A stretch of DNA of 24,540 nt from CAZVUW01 sp964629825 (GCA_964629825.1 CAZVUW010000045.1:1-24540); one strand, 5' to 3'. Numbered from the stretch's first letter, positions 7,110-14,765 are shown. Program-made: numbers and translations. Notes: a model not told the origin generated them from the letters alone.

Positions 7110-8614
7110 ACGCGACCCCGAAGGCTGGCTAGCAGATAGCCGCCCAAGGCGAACACGGCGACGAACTCCAGACGGCCGATCAGCATCTGGACGATGTAGA
7201 GCAGCTTGAGCGGCGCCTCGAGGGCGGGGCGCACCAGGCCGACTGACAGCCCGCCCGTCGCCGCGGCCGCCGTGCTCTCGAACAGGGCCAGCTCAAGGTC
7301 GTAGCCGTAGAACAGACCGATCATCCCGCCGGCCAGGTACAGGATGAGGAACAGCAGCAGCACCGTCGCGGCGCCGCGGATGTCGGAGTCCCTGATGATC
7401 CGGCGGCGGCCCGAGTGGTAGGTCTGCACCAGCACGGCCCCATCGGGCAGCAGCACGCGGCGGATCTCGCGCGCTACGCCCTTGGCGAGCAGCCCCACGC
7501 GGATGGCCTTGATCCCGCCGGCGGTGGAGCCGGCCATGCCGCCGAAGGCCATGGCCACCACGATCATCGCTGGCGCGAGCACGCCGAGGCCGGTCGCGAA
7601 GAGCCGGTTGGGGACCACCGCCAGGCCGGTCGTGGTGTGTGCGCTGATCAGCTGGAAGAAGCCGACCCGGAACAGCTCGCGCACGCCGTCGTACGGACCG
7701 GAGCGAGCCAGGCCGACGGCCAGGATCGTGAAGCTGGCGAGGAGCAGCAGGGCGAAGGTGCGGACCTCGAGGTTGCGGGCGAGCTCGCTGCGCCGGCCGT
7801 GCCACAGCTGGTAGTGCAGCGCGAAGCTGATCGCCCCCGCGATCATCAGCACGAGCAGCACCGCCTCGACCGCCGGGGAGCGGTAGAAGGCGGCGCTGGC
7901 CGACATCGGCGCGAAGCCCGCCGTGTGGAACGTCGTGGCGAACAGGGTCAGGGCGTGGAAGACCGCGTCGCCGGCGTCCATGCCGGCTCCGAAGCGCAGC
8001 GCGAGCCACAGCGCGGGCAGCCCGACGGCGGCGTAGAGGGCCAGCACGCGCAGGATGAACTTCGCGGTGCGGACGACGTTGGGGAGCACCCGCTCGGCCC
8101 GGCCCTCGCCCGTGTACAGCGTCCCCGCTCCGCCCCCGGTCGTGGCGAAGATCGTGAGCACGACCAGCAGGATCCCCTGCCCGCCGAGCAGGTGCATGAC
8201 ATGCCGCCAGAGGTTCATGCTGATCGGCAGGTGGTCGAGGTCGTTGACCAGGGACAGGCCGACGGTGGCGAAGCCGCTGACCGCCTCGAAGTATGCGTCC
8301 AGCGGGGTGGCGTAGTTGCCGGACAGCAGCAGCGGCACAGCGCCGAAGACCGGTACGACGCTCCAGATGACCGCAACCGTCGCCAGGCCCTGGCTCGGTG
8401 TCAGCCGTCGCGGCGCCGGGAGGGCCATCTGGCTGATCGCCCCGGCGGAGACGGCGAGACCGGCGCCGAGCAGAAAGGCGAGGGCCTCGTTGTGCTCCCG
8501 TAGCAGCGCCGCCAGCAGCGCGTGCAGCGCCATGACGGCTCCGACGCCGTACACGACCTGGCCGGTGAACCGCCCGATGATGCGGAAGTCCTCGGCCTCC
8601 GGACGGAACAGCAT
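7106..8614 (-). CDS. trkH: TrkH-family potassium uptake membrane subunit, first copy
   Basis: A 502-residue polytopic K+ uptake protein. The filter glycines of the four pore loops are near residues 119 (SGFATVGL), 233 (FHTAGF), 330 (AHTTTGLA) and 454 (AAATGGLSVG). The conserved block GGMAGSTAGGIKAIR covers about 358-372. The ATG at 8614 lies 4 nt after the stop of the 54-residue membrane protein, without a clear Shine-Dalgarno sequence, and the stop overlaps the next GTG. With the two TrkA-type proteins encoded upstream it should form a gated K+ channel complex, TrkA on the cytoplasmic side. It is a tandem paralogue of the trkH at 4855-6360 and nearly the same length. Confidence 0.93.
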   Translation of the reverse strand: MLFRPEAEDFRIIGRFTGQVVYGVGAVMALHALLAALLREHNEALAFLLGAGLAVSAGAISQMALPAPRRLTPSQGLATVAVIWSVVPVFGAVPLLLSGNYATPLDAYFEAVSGFATVGLSLVNDLDHLPISMNLWRHVMHLLGGQGILLVVLTIFATTGGGAGTLYTGEGRAERVLPNVVRTAKFILRVLALYAAVGLPALWLALRFGAGMDAGDAVFHALTLFATTFHTAGFAPMSASAAFYRSPAVEAVLLVLMIAGAISFALHYQLWHGRRSELARNLEVRTFALLLLASFTILAVGLARSGPYDGVRELFRVGFFQLISAHTTTGLAVVPNRLFATGLGVLAPAMIVVAMAFGGMAGSTAGGIKAIRVGLLAKGVAREIRRVLLPDGAVLVQTYHSGRRRIIRDSDIRGAATVLLLFLILYLAGGMIGLFYGYDLELALFESTAAAATGGLSVGLVRPALEAPLKLLYIVQMLIGRLEFVAVFALGGYLLASLRGRV

Positions 8615-8618
8615 GGCG

Positions 8619-8783
8619 TCAGTACAGCCAGGAGACCGCCAGGGCGATCAGCGCCGCCACCACCGACAGCGCCGCGGTCGCCAGGGTCACCAAAGCGATC
8701 CCGCGCATGCCCCCGCGCAGCATCGACTCCTGGGAGCGGGTTCGGCGGGGCTCGAACCCCTCGCCCGGCTGGTGGGCGGTCAC
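8619..8783 (-). CDS. 54-residue single-span membrane protein between trkA and trkH
   Basis: A small gene starting with GTG that overlaps the TrkA stop as GTGA (8780-8783) and stopping 4 nt before the trkH ATG. The product is a hydrophilic, charged N-terminus of about 28 residues (MTAHQPGEGFEPRRTRSQES, then MLRGGMRG) followed by one hydrophobic span (about 29-52) ending SWLY. It predicts an N-in single-pass protein. The overlaps on both sides and the clean span make it likely real. By position it may be a small subunit or regulator of the Trk complex, loosely analogous to KdpF in Kdp, but I see no sequence relation to a known family. Confidence 0.72.
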   Translation of the reverse strand: MTAHQPGEGFEPRRTRSQESMLRGGMRGIALVTLATAALSVVAALIALAVSWLY

Positions 8784-9448
8784 CGCTGACGGTCCTCCTC
8801 GAGCAGCGCCGTGCGCAGCTCATCTTCCATCTCGGGGGTGGTCAGCGCGATGACCTGGTCGTCGGGCAGGAGGCGCGTGTCACCGCGCACGATGACCGTG
8901 TCCTCGCCGCGGAAGACGCACACGATGACGCTCTCCGCGGGCAGCCCGAGCTCGGCGACCGGCGGGCTCGGATGGTCGCGGTCGGGCGGGATGTGGACCT
9001 CGACCAGGTTCACCTTGCCGCCCCTCAGCGTGTAGAGGTGGATCATCTCGCCGACCGTCACCTCGTCGCGGATGAGGCGGGAGATGAGGCTGGTCGTGGA
9101 CACCGCCTCGATCCGCATCCGGGCGAAGATCTCCTCGTTGCGCGGCGTGTTGACGCGCGAGATGACGCGCGGCACCCCGAAGCTGGTCTGCGCCAGCTGG
9201 CAGGAGACGAAGTTGTCGTCGTCGTCCCCGGTGGTGGCTACGAACACGTCGGCGCGCTCCAGCCGCGCCTGCTCCAGGTAGCGCACGTCGCAGGCGTCGC
9301 CGTGGATCACGAGCAGGTCGTGGTCGCGGAGCAGCTCCTCACAGCGGTGCTCCACCTGCTCGATGATCGTGACGGCGTGGCCGTCCTCGAGCAGATCCAC
9401 GGCGATGGACCGCCCCACCTTGCCCCCACCGGCCAGGACGACGTACAT
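8780..9448 (-). CDS. TrkA-type potassium channel regulatory protein, second (CeoC-like)
   Basis: A 222-residue peripheral membrane regulator that gates TrkH. The N-terminal RCK/Rossmann domain starts with the dinucleotide motif AGGGKVG (residues 6-12) and E30 at the end of the second strand, suggesting NAD(H) binding. GDACDVRYL and ATTGDDDDNF are typical. A C-terminal RCK_C domain follows (about 135-222). It starts 2 nt after the stop of the upstream trkA and overlaps the small membrane gene. Two adjacent single-RCK TrkA proteins match the mycobacterial ceoB-ceoC arrangement, where each has one RCK unit rather than the fused double RCK of E. coli TrkA. Confidence 0.93.
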   Translation of the reverse strand: MYVVLAGGGKVGRSIAVDLLEDGHAVTIIEQVEHRCEELLRDHDLLVIHGDACDVRYLEQARLERADVFVATTGDDDDNFVSCQLAQTSFGVPRVISRVNTPRNEEIFARMRIEAVSTTSLISRLIRDEVTVGEMIHLYTLRGGKVNLVEVHIPPDRDHPSPPVAELGLPAESVIVCVFRGEDTVIVRGDTRLLPDDQVIALTTPEMEDELRTALLEEDRQR

Positions 9449-9450
9449 GG

Positions 9451-10116
9451 CTAGGAGCCGTCGGTGAAGGGTTGGGTGACGTAGTCGCGCAGGCGCCGCG
9501 CCGCGTCCCGCCGGACGGCGGCGACCAGCAGGTCGCCGTTCTGCAACCGGTCGTCCGGGCGGGGGATGCGGACGCGGACACCGCGCCGGTAGGCGGCCAC
9601 GCGCACGGCTGCCGTCTCCTCCAGCTCGGCGATCGTCACGCCGTGCCCGAGCCGCGCAACCCGCATCTCGACCACCTCCACATCGCTGTCCTCGAACCCC
9701 ACGTGCAGGGGGAAGGTTCCCGCCTGGAGCTCGTTCAGGACCGCTCTGGCGACGAGGCGGGTGCCTGACACGTAGCGGATGCCGATCTTGCGGTAGGACT
9801 CCTCGCGCTCCGGGTTGAACAGGCGCGCGACGGTGCGGGGGACCCCGAACAGCTCCTTGGCGATCTCGACGGCCATCAGGTTGGCGTTGTCGAGGTCGGT
9901 GACGGCCACCAGCCCGTCTGCGCGCTCGATGCCAGCGCGCAGCAGGGCGTCCTTGTCGGTGATGTCACCGACCAGGGTCTCGCCGTTGAAGGCTCCACCC
10001 AGGCGATCGAAGGAGGTCTCGGAGGAGTCGATCACGACGACGTCGTGCTGGTCGGCGGAGAGGCGTCCGGCCACCTCGGCGCCAACGCGACCGCAGCCGC
10101 CGATGACGATGTGCAT
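9451..10116 (-). CDS. TrkA-type potassium channel regulatory protein, first (CeoB-like)
   Basis: A 221-residue RCK protein and first gene of the seven-gene Trk operon. The dinucleotide-binding loop is GGCGRVG (residues 6-12), with D30 at the end of the second strand, and GDITDKDALLRAG follows. The C-terminal RCK_C domain is about residues 135-221. It is homologous to the next gene and the pair probably forms a mixed ring under TrkH. The ATG at 10116 has a -10-like CATACT 8 nt upstream and no Shine-Dalgarno sequence. It is divergent from ispH across 97 nt. Confidence 0.93.
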   Translation of the reverse strand: MHIVIGGCGRVGAEVAGRLSADQHDVVVIDSSETSFDRLGGAFNGETLVGDITDKDALLRAGIERADGLVAVTDLDNANLMAVEIAKELFGVPRTVARLFNPEREESYRKIGIRYVSGTRLVARAVLNELQAGTFPLHVGFEDSDVEVVEMRVARLGHGVTIAELEETAAVRVAAYRRGVRVRIPRPDDRLQNGDLLVAAVRRDAARRLRDYVTQPFTDGS

Positions 10117-10124
10117 GACCGGTC

Positions 10125-10130
10125 AGTATG
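10125..10130 (-). promoter_or_regulatory. -10-like element CATACT upstream of the Trk operon
   Basis: On the minus strand CATACT ends 8 nt before the ATG of the first trkA, and the intervening 8 nt form the palindrome GACCGGTC (10117-10124). There is no Shine-Dalgarno sequence, so the mRNA may be leaderless or nearly so. Confidence 0.4.
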
Positions 10131-10201
10131 CCAGCGGGCGCGAGGAAGCCGGGGAAGGGGCCCCGGCGGCGCCGGCCGAGGCCCCGCCGCGGCCCGGCTA
10201 G

Positions 10202-10207
10202 TACGGT
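10202..10207 (+). promoter_or_regulatory. -10 element TACGGT, probable leaderless start for ispH
   Basis: TACGGT ends 6 nt before the ispH ATG. The spacer GGTGGC is too close to the start to serve as a Shine-Dalgarno sequence. Confidence 0.45.
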
Positions 10208-10213
10208 GGTGGC

Positions 10214-11176
10214 ATGCCCGAGCCCCTCAAGATCCTCCTCGCCGCACCGCGCGGCTTCTGCGCCGGCGTGGACCGGGCGATCGAGATCGTGGAGCTGGCG
10301 CTGGAGGTCCACGGGCCGCCGGTGTACGTGCGGCACGCCATCGTGCACAACCGGCGCGTCGTCGCCGACCTCGAGGCCAAGGGCGCGGTCTTCGTCGAGG
10401 ACGAGTCAGAGGTGCCCGAGGGCGCGCTGCTGATCTTCTCAGCCCACGGCGTCGCGCCGGCGGTGAAGCAGCGCTCGGCGGAGCTGGGGCTCAAGACCAT
10501 CGACGCGACCTGCCCGCTGGTGACCAAGGTCCACTACGAGGCCCGCCACTACGCCGAGGCCGGCTACTCGATCCTCCTGATCGGTCATGAGGGGCATCAG
10601 GAGGTCATCGGCACGATGGGCAACGCGCCCGAGTCGATCACCCTCATCCAGACCCCCGAGGACGTGGCCGAGCTCGACCTGCCCGACCCGGACAAGGTCG
10701 CCTACATCTCGCAGACGACCCTGTCCGTGGACGAGGCGTCCTCGATCATCGCGGCCATCCGGCAGCGCTACCCCAACGCCCGCGGTCCGCGCGGTGACGA
10801 CATCTGCTACGCCACGCAGAACCGCCAGGACGCCACCAAGGTCCTGGCACGGCGCAGCGACGTCGTGTTCGTCATCGGCTCGGAGACGTCTTCGAACTCC
10901 AAGCGGATGGTCGAGGTGGCTCTGGGCCACGGCGCGCCGGCCGCCTACCTGATCGACGACGCCGACGCGATCCACGAGGAGTGGCTTGAGGGCGTCCGCA
11001 CGATCGGGCTCACCTCCGGCGCCAGCGCCCCGGAGACCCTGGTCGAGGGCGTGATCGAGCACCTGCGGCGGCGTCCCGGCGGAGCCGAGGTCGAGCAGCT
11101 CCAGGTCGTCGAGGAGGACATGCACTTCGCCCTCCCGGCCGGCCTGCGGCGCCTGCCGCTGGCGGAGGTCCGCTAG
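10214..11176 (+). CDS. ispH: 4-hydroxy-3-methylbut-2-enyl diphosphate reductase
   Basis: A 320-residue cytosolic iron-sulfur enzyme, the last step of the MEP isoprenoid pathway, making IPP and DMAPP. The three cluster cysteines are C16 (PRGFCAG), C100 (DATCPLV) and C198 (DDICYATQNRQ). H41 (VRHAIVHN), H78 (SAHGV), H128 and the catalytic E130 in HEGHQEV are present, as is the SSNSKRM substrate-binding stretch. Length is normal. The gene stands alone with its own promoter and ends 3 nt from the convergent pterin dehydratase gene. Confidence 0.97.
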   Translation: MPEPLKILLAAPRGFCAGVDRAIEIVELALEVHGPPVYVRHAIVHNRRVVADLEAKGAVFVEDESEVPEGALLIFSAHGVAPAVKQRSAELGLKTIDATCPLVTKVHYEARHYAEAGYSILLIGHEGHQEVIGTMGNAPESITLIQTPEDVAELDLPDPDKVAYISQTTLSVDEASSIIAAIRQRYPNARGPRGDDICYATQNRQDATKVLARRSDVVFVIGSETSSNSKRMVEVALGHGAPAAYLIDDADAIHEEWLEGVRTIGLTSGASAPETLVEGVIEHLRRRPGGAEVEQLQVVEEDMHFALPAGLRRLPLAEVR

Positions 11177-11179
11177 GGC

Positions 11180-11461
11180 TCAACCCGCGTCGATCGCGCG
11201 GGCCAGGTCCACGCAGTCCTGAGTCACACCCCCGGCCGAGTGGCTGATGATCCGCAGCGTGACGCGGTTCCAGCTGATCTCGATGTCGGGGTGGTGGTTG
11301 CGCTCCTCGGCGATCTCCGCGACGCGGTTGACGAACCGCATCGCGTCGGCGAAGTCCCGGAGCTGGTAGGTCTTCGAGATGCCGTGCTCGGTCGTGCCGG
11401 ACCAGCCGTCGAGCTGTCCGAGCGCGCTCTCGAGGGCATCGGGGGTGAGGACGTCGGTCAT
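11180..11461 (-). CDS. 4a-hydroxytetrahydrobiopterin (pterin-4a-carbinolamine) dehydratase
   Basis: A 93-residue protein of the PCD/DCoH family, which dehydrates 4a-hydroxypterins formed by aromatic amino acid hydroxylases. The diagnostic E-x-x-x-H-H-P motif is seen as AEERNHHPDIEISWNRV (about residues 50-66), followed by TLRIISHSAGGVTQDCVDLA. The ATG at 11461 overlaps the TGA of the RNase D gene (ATGA, 11458-11461), so the two are translationally coupled. No aromatic hydroxylase is in the window, so its role here is open; many bacteria keep this protein without one. It ends 3 nt from ispH. Confidence 0.92.
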   Translation of the reverse strand: MTDVLTPDALESALGQLDGWSGTTEHGISKTYQLRDFADAMRFVNRVAEIAEERNHHPDIEISWNRVTLRIISHSAGGVTQDCVDLARAIDAG

Positions 11462-12615
11462 CGCGCAGGCTCCTCCTCGGCGTCCGCTCCACCCTTCCCG
11501 GAGCCGGCCAGCCCGAACGCGTCCACGAAGTCGTCGGCCACCTGCTCCCACTGCCAGGAGCGCAGACCCAGTGCCGCGCGCAGCTCCTCGGCGGTCTTGG
11601 GGGCGGCGAGCACCGCTCCCATGAGCCGGCGGCTGGGGCACAGCAGGCCCGCGTCGATGCCGAGCTCGGCCGCCCGCTGGGAGCGCAGCACGCGCAGCCG
11701 GTCCGCCAGCGCGCGGTCCTCGTCGGTCGGCACCCGTCCCGAGCTCGACGGCCCGGAGGACTCGGCCGCGATCGGAGCCTTCAGGGCGCGCACGATCGCG
11801 GCGCCGAAGTCGCGGACCGCCTGGCGCCGCACGCCGCGCCGCCCCAGCTCCGCGGGGCTCTCCGGCGGCGTCGCAGCGAGGTCGAGAAGGACCTTGTCGC
11901 CGAGGATCCGCGCCGGCGCGGTGTCGGTGCTGCGGGCGAGGTCCTCGCGCACCTCCCACAGCCGGCGGGCACGGGCGCGCGTCGCGGGGTCGAGCCGCCC
12001 GATGCCACGCAGGCGGCTCCAGTCGCGTCGCTCCTCGGCGCTGGGCTGCGTCAGGGTCGCCTGGAGCTCCTCGGCGTACCAGCCGGCGCGGCCGCTCTCC
12101 TCAAGGCGCTGCGCCAGGACCTCCCACAGCGCGGGCAGGTCTGCGACGTCCCCGGCGGCGTAGCTGATCATCTGCTCGGTCAGCGGACGCGCCTCCCACT
12201 GGGCGCGCTGCATCGCAGCCTTGTCACCTGCGAGCTCGACGCCGAGGAGGTCGCGCAGGAGTCCCTCCAGGCCGGTCGGCAGCCCGAGGATCGCGGCCGC
12301 GATGGCGGTGTCCTCGATCCTGGGCGGCGTCACCCCCAAGCTGGTCAGGGGGCCGAGGTCGTTCTCGAGGGCGTGCAGGATCGTGCGGCGCCCCGCCAGG
12401 AAGTCGTCGAGGGCCGACAGGTCGTCCAGCGCGAGGGGGTCGACCAGCGTCACCCGCCCGTCGCCGCCGACCTGGATCAGCGCCGCGGTGCGGTAGTAGC
12501 GGTCCCAGTCGGCGCGTTCGACGTCGACGCCGACGGTCTCGAGGTCGGACAGCAGGTCCAACCCCGCCGCCAGGCCGGCTCGGGTGTCGGCGAGGATGAG
12601 CTCCTGTATCGGCAC
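11458..12615 (-). CDS. Ribonuclease D-like 3'-5' exonuclease with HRDC domain
   Basis: A 385-residue DEDDy-type exonuclease for 3' processing of structured RNAs. Exo I is VGVDVERAD (D-x-E), Exo II is HALENDLGPL with its Asp, and Exo III is YAAGDVADLPAL with the Tyr and Asp. The C-terminal half (about 200-370) is helical and should hold HRDC-type repeats. GTG at 12615 (protein starting VPIQELILAD) was preferred over an in-frame ATG at 12768 because TATCCT lies 8 nt upstream and the 51 extra codons are low-quality and overlap the divergent gene. The Glu/Arg-rich tail (EEEPAR) ends in the overlap with the pterin dehydratase. Confidence 0.9.
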   Translation of the reverse strand: MPIQELILADTRAGLAAGLDLLSDLETVGVDVERADWDRYYRTAALIQVGGDGRVTLVDPLALDDLSALDDFLAGRRTILHALENDLGPLTSLGVTPPRIEDTAIAAAILGLPTGLEGLLRDLLGVELAGDKAAMQRAQWEARPLTEQMISYAAGDVADLPALWEVLAQRLEESGRAGWYAEELQATLTQPSAEERRDWSRLRGIGRLDPATRARARRLWEVREDLARSTDTAPARILGDKVLLDLAATPPESPAELGRRGVRRQAVRDFGAAIVRALKAPIAAESSGPSSSGRVPTDEDRALADRLRVLRSQRAAELGIDAGLLCPSRRLMGAVLAAPKTAEELRAALGLRSWQWEQVADDFVDAFGLAGSGKGGADAEEEPAR

Positions 12616-12623
12616 GACGGCCC

Positions 12624-12629
12624 AGGATA
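12624..12629 (-). promoter_or_regulatory. -10 element TATCCT, probable leaderless start for RNase D
   Basis: On the minus strand TATCCT ends 8 nt before the GTG at 12615, without a Shine-Dalgarno sequence between. It decides the start choice for this gene. Confidence 0.5.
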
Positions 12630-12660
12630 GGGGACGGCGGGGCGTGCTCGGCGCCGGCGC

Positions 12661-12666
12661 TACCGT
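12661..12666 (+). promoter_or_regulatory. -10 element TACCGT for the Mca-like gene
   Basis: TACCGT lies 26 nt before the ATG at 12693, predicting a short leader of about 20 nt. That leader holds a strong Shine-Dalgarno sequence AGGAGG (12682-12687), 5 nt from the ATG. This is a leadered contrast to the neighbouring leaderless starts. Confidence 0.45.
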
Positions 12667-12692
12667 GGCAGCGCCCGTCCCAGGAGGAAGCG

Positions 12693-13553
12693 ATGCCCGC
12701 CCCCGGCCTGATGTGCGTCCACGCCCACCCCGATGATGAGTGCATCTCCACCGGGGGCGTCCTGGCACGGGCGGCGGACGAGGGCTTCCGCACCGCGGTC
12801 GTCACCTGCACCGGCGGGGAGCGCGGCGAGGTGGTCGGCGAGGGCATGGACCCCGCCGAGGTCGCGCCCCGGCTGGCCGAGGTGCGGCGCGCGGAGCTCA
12901 CCCGCGCGCTCGCGGTGCTCGGCGCCGGACCGCCGCGCTGGCTGGGCTACGTCGACTCGGGGATGGCGGGGGAGGAGAGCAACTCCGACCCGGCGTCGTT
13001 CTGGAGCGCCGACTTCGACGAGGCCGTCGGGCGCTTGGTCGCGCACATCCGCGAGTTCCGTCCCGCCGTGCTTGTGACCTACGACGCCTTCGGGCTGTAC
13101 GGGCACCCCGACCACATCCAGGCGCACCGGGTGGCCCTGGTCGCCGCCGAGGCCTGCGCGGTGCCGTCCCTGTACCCGGAGGCGGGGCCCGCCTGGGACG
13201 TGTCCAAGGTCTACCTGGCCACCGTCCCCGTCAGCGCCATGCTGGCGGCCAACCGGGCGCTGGCCGCGACCGGTCGGCCGAGCCCCTTCGGTGCGGCGGA
13301 GCGCGCCGAGGAGCTGCCGTTCGGCCTGCCGGACGAGGCGATCACGACGGTGGTGGACATCCGCCCGTGGCTGGAGCGCAAGCGCGCGGCGCTGACCGAG
13401 CACCGCTCCCAGCTGGGGCCGGACTCGTTCTTCCTCAACTTCCCCGAGGACCTGGCTGCCGACGTGTTCGGCTACGAGTGGTTCGTCCGTCGGCGCAGCG
13501 ACGTGCCGGTGCCGGAGCGCGAGGACGACCTGTTCGCGGGCCTGCGGGCCTGA
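12693..13553 (+). CDS. PIG-L (LmbE) family zinc deacetylase/amidase, mycothiol conjugate amidase (Mca)-like
   Basis: A 286-residue zinc hydrolase of the mycothiol family. HAHPDDE (residues 10-16) gives H12 and D15 as zinc ligands with D14 as the probable general base; YGHPDH (136-141) gives the third ligand, H141. TCTGGERGE, WLGYVDSGM, IREFRP and the C-terminal EDDLFAGL ending resemble mycothiol S-conjugate amidase Mca, while DSGMAG and TTVVD also recall the deacetylase MshB. Length is close to Mca. Mca cleaves mycothiol-toxin conjugates; MshB makes a mycothiol precursor. I lean to Mca, but the choice needs a tree. It is divergent from RNase D across 77 nt. Confidence 0.85.
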   Translation: MPAPGLMCVHAHPDDECISTGGVLARAADEGFRTAVVTCTGGERGEVVGEGMDPAEVAPRLAEVRRAELTRALAVLGAGPPRWLGYVDSGMAGEESNSDPASFWSADFDEAVGRLVAHIREFRPAVLVTYDAFGLYGHPDHIQAHRVALVAAEACAVPSLYPEAGPAWDVSKVYLATVPVSAMLAANRALAATGRPSPFGAAERAEELPFGLPDEAITTVVDIRPWLERKRAALTEHRSQLGPDSFFLNFPEDLAADVFGYEWFVRRRSDVPVPEREDDLFAGLRA

Positions 13554-13587
13554 GCCCCGCGGTTCGGGCGTGCGGCATGCGGACGGG

Positions 13588-13593
13588 TAGGGT
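13588..13593 (+). promoter_or_regulatory. -10 element TAGGGT, probable leaderless start for the flavin reductase
   Basis: TAGGGT ends 6 nt before the GTG at 13600, with no Shine-Dalgarno sequence. It lies only 35 nt after the stop of the upstream gene, so this gene has its own promoter although it runs in the same direction. Confidence 0.5.
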
Positions 13594-13599
13594 CGCCTT

Positions 13600-14133
13600 G
13601 TGAGCACAACCCAGCCCCATCCGATCAGCCAGGAGGACTTCCGGCGCATCGTCGGCCGGTTCACCACCGGCGTCACCGTGGTGACCACCTGCACTGCCGG
13701 GACGCTGCACGGCATGACCGCGAACTCGTTCGCGTCCCTGTCGCTCGACCCGCTCCTGGTGCTGATCTGCGTCGACCGCGACGCGCGCATGCACGACCTG
13801 CTGCACCGCACCGGCACCTTCGCGATCACGGTCCTGGCTGCGGACCAGGCCGACGCCTCGGTGTGGTTCGCCTCCCCCCGCCGGCCGACGGGCACCGACC
13901 AGTTCGACGGCTTCGACTGGCGGCCGGCCCCGGTCACGGGCTGCCCGGTGCTCACGGGCGGGCTCGCCTGGCTCGACTGCCGCATCACGGCCACGCACGA
14001 CGGCGGCGACCACACGATCTTCGTCGGCGAGGTGCTCGCCCTCGGCGAGGGCAGCGGGGTGGAGCCCCTGGTGTGGCACGCCGGGACCTATCGGCGCCTG
14101 CAGCCGGAGCACCCGGGCCAGCCGACCGCCTGA
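13600..14133 (+). CDS. Flavin reductase-like FMN-binding split-barrel protein
   Basis: A 177-residue NAD(P)H:flavin oxidoreductase of the HpaC/DIM6/NTAB type, cytosolic. Typical features are FRRIVGRFTTGVTVVTT at residues 10-26, GMTANSFASLSLDPLLVLICV (FMN contact) and the C-terminal block ITATHDGGDHTIFVGEVLAL, followed by PLVWHAGTYRRL. Such proteins supply reduced flavin to two-component monooxygenases or act alone; no partner monooxygenase is nearby. GTG start chosen because of the -10 element. It converges on upp, with 2 nt between the two stop codons. Confidence 0.9.
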   Translation: MSTTQPHPISQEDFRRIVGRFTTGVTVVTTCTAGTLHGMTANSFASLSLDPLLVLICVDRDARMHDLLHRTGTFAITVLAADQADASVWFASPRRPTGTDQFDGFDWRPAPVTGCPVLTGGLAWLDCRITATHDGGDHTIFVGEVLALGEGSGVEPLVWHAGTYRRLQPEHPGQPTA

Positions 14134-14135
14134 GA

Positions 14136-14759
14136 CTAGAAGGTCCCGTACAGCCGGTCGCCGAAGTCGCCCAGCCCGGGGACGATGTAGCCCACGTCGT
14201 TCAGCCGCTCGTCGAGCGCGGCGGTGATGATGCGCACGTCCGGGTGGCGCTCGGACACCATCCGCACCCCCTCGGGCGCGGCGACGACGCACAGCAGCTG
14301 CAGGTCGGTGGCACCGCTGCCCCGCAGCACGTCCAGGGCGAACGACGCGGAGCCGCCCGTGGCGAGCATCGGGTCCAGGACCAGGACCGTCGCCCCGTCC
14401 AGCTCCGGCACCTTCAGGTAGTAGGAGGAGGGCAGCAGGGTCTGCTCGTCGCGCTCCAGGCCGACGTACCCGACCTCCACGTCTGGGAGCAGCTCCGTGG
14501 CCGAGGTCAGCATCCCCAGGCCCGCCCGCAGGATCGGCACCGCGACGACGCGGGCGACAAGGCGCTGACCGGACGTGTCCGCCACGGGCGTGGACACCGG
14601 CTCGGACCGTGTCGGCAGGGAGCGGGTCGCCTCCAGCACCAGGACGGTCGCAAGGCGCTTGGTCAGGGAGCGGAAGCGCTCCGGTGCGGTGCGGGCGTCC
14701 CGCAGCTCCGTCAAGAGGTGCCCCGCCAGCGGATGCTCGATCACCGTCAGGTTGTCCAC
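14136..14759 (-). CDS. upp: Uracil phosphoribosyltransferase
   Basis: A 207-residue cytosolic salvage enzyme converting uracil and PRPP to UMP. The PRPP-binding loop is VLVLDPMLATGGSA. VAVPILRAGLGM, the YLKVPEL flap region and the C-terminal uracil-binding stretch YIVPGLGDFGDRLYGT are all typical of Upp. The GTG start at 14759 has TAGGAT 6 nt upstream. The gene is transcribed away from the nucleoside ABC importer on the other side of the assembly gap, fitting a pyrimidine salvage context. Confidence 0.97.
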   Translation of the reverse strand: MDNLTVIEHPLAGHLLTELRDARTAPERFRSLTKRLATVLVLEATRSLPTRSEPVSTPVADTSGQRLVARVVAVPILRAGLGMLTSATELLPDVEVGYVGLERDEQTLLPSSYYLKVPELDGATVLVLDPMLATGGSASFALDVLRGSGATDLQLLCVVAAPEGVRMVSERHPDVRIITAALDERLNDVGYIVPGLGDFGDRLYGTF

Positions 14760-14765
14760 GGCGGG

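Noticed and set aside
8740..8783. tRNA-like GGTTCGAGCCC (minus strand, 8762-8752 area), resembling a T-loop
   Set aside because: The GTTCGA-type sequence lies inside the 54-residue reading frame and no acceptor, D or anticodon arms can be folded around it.
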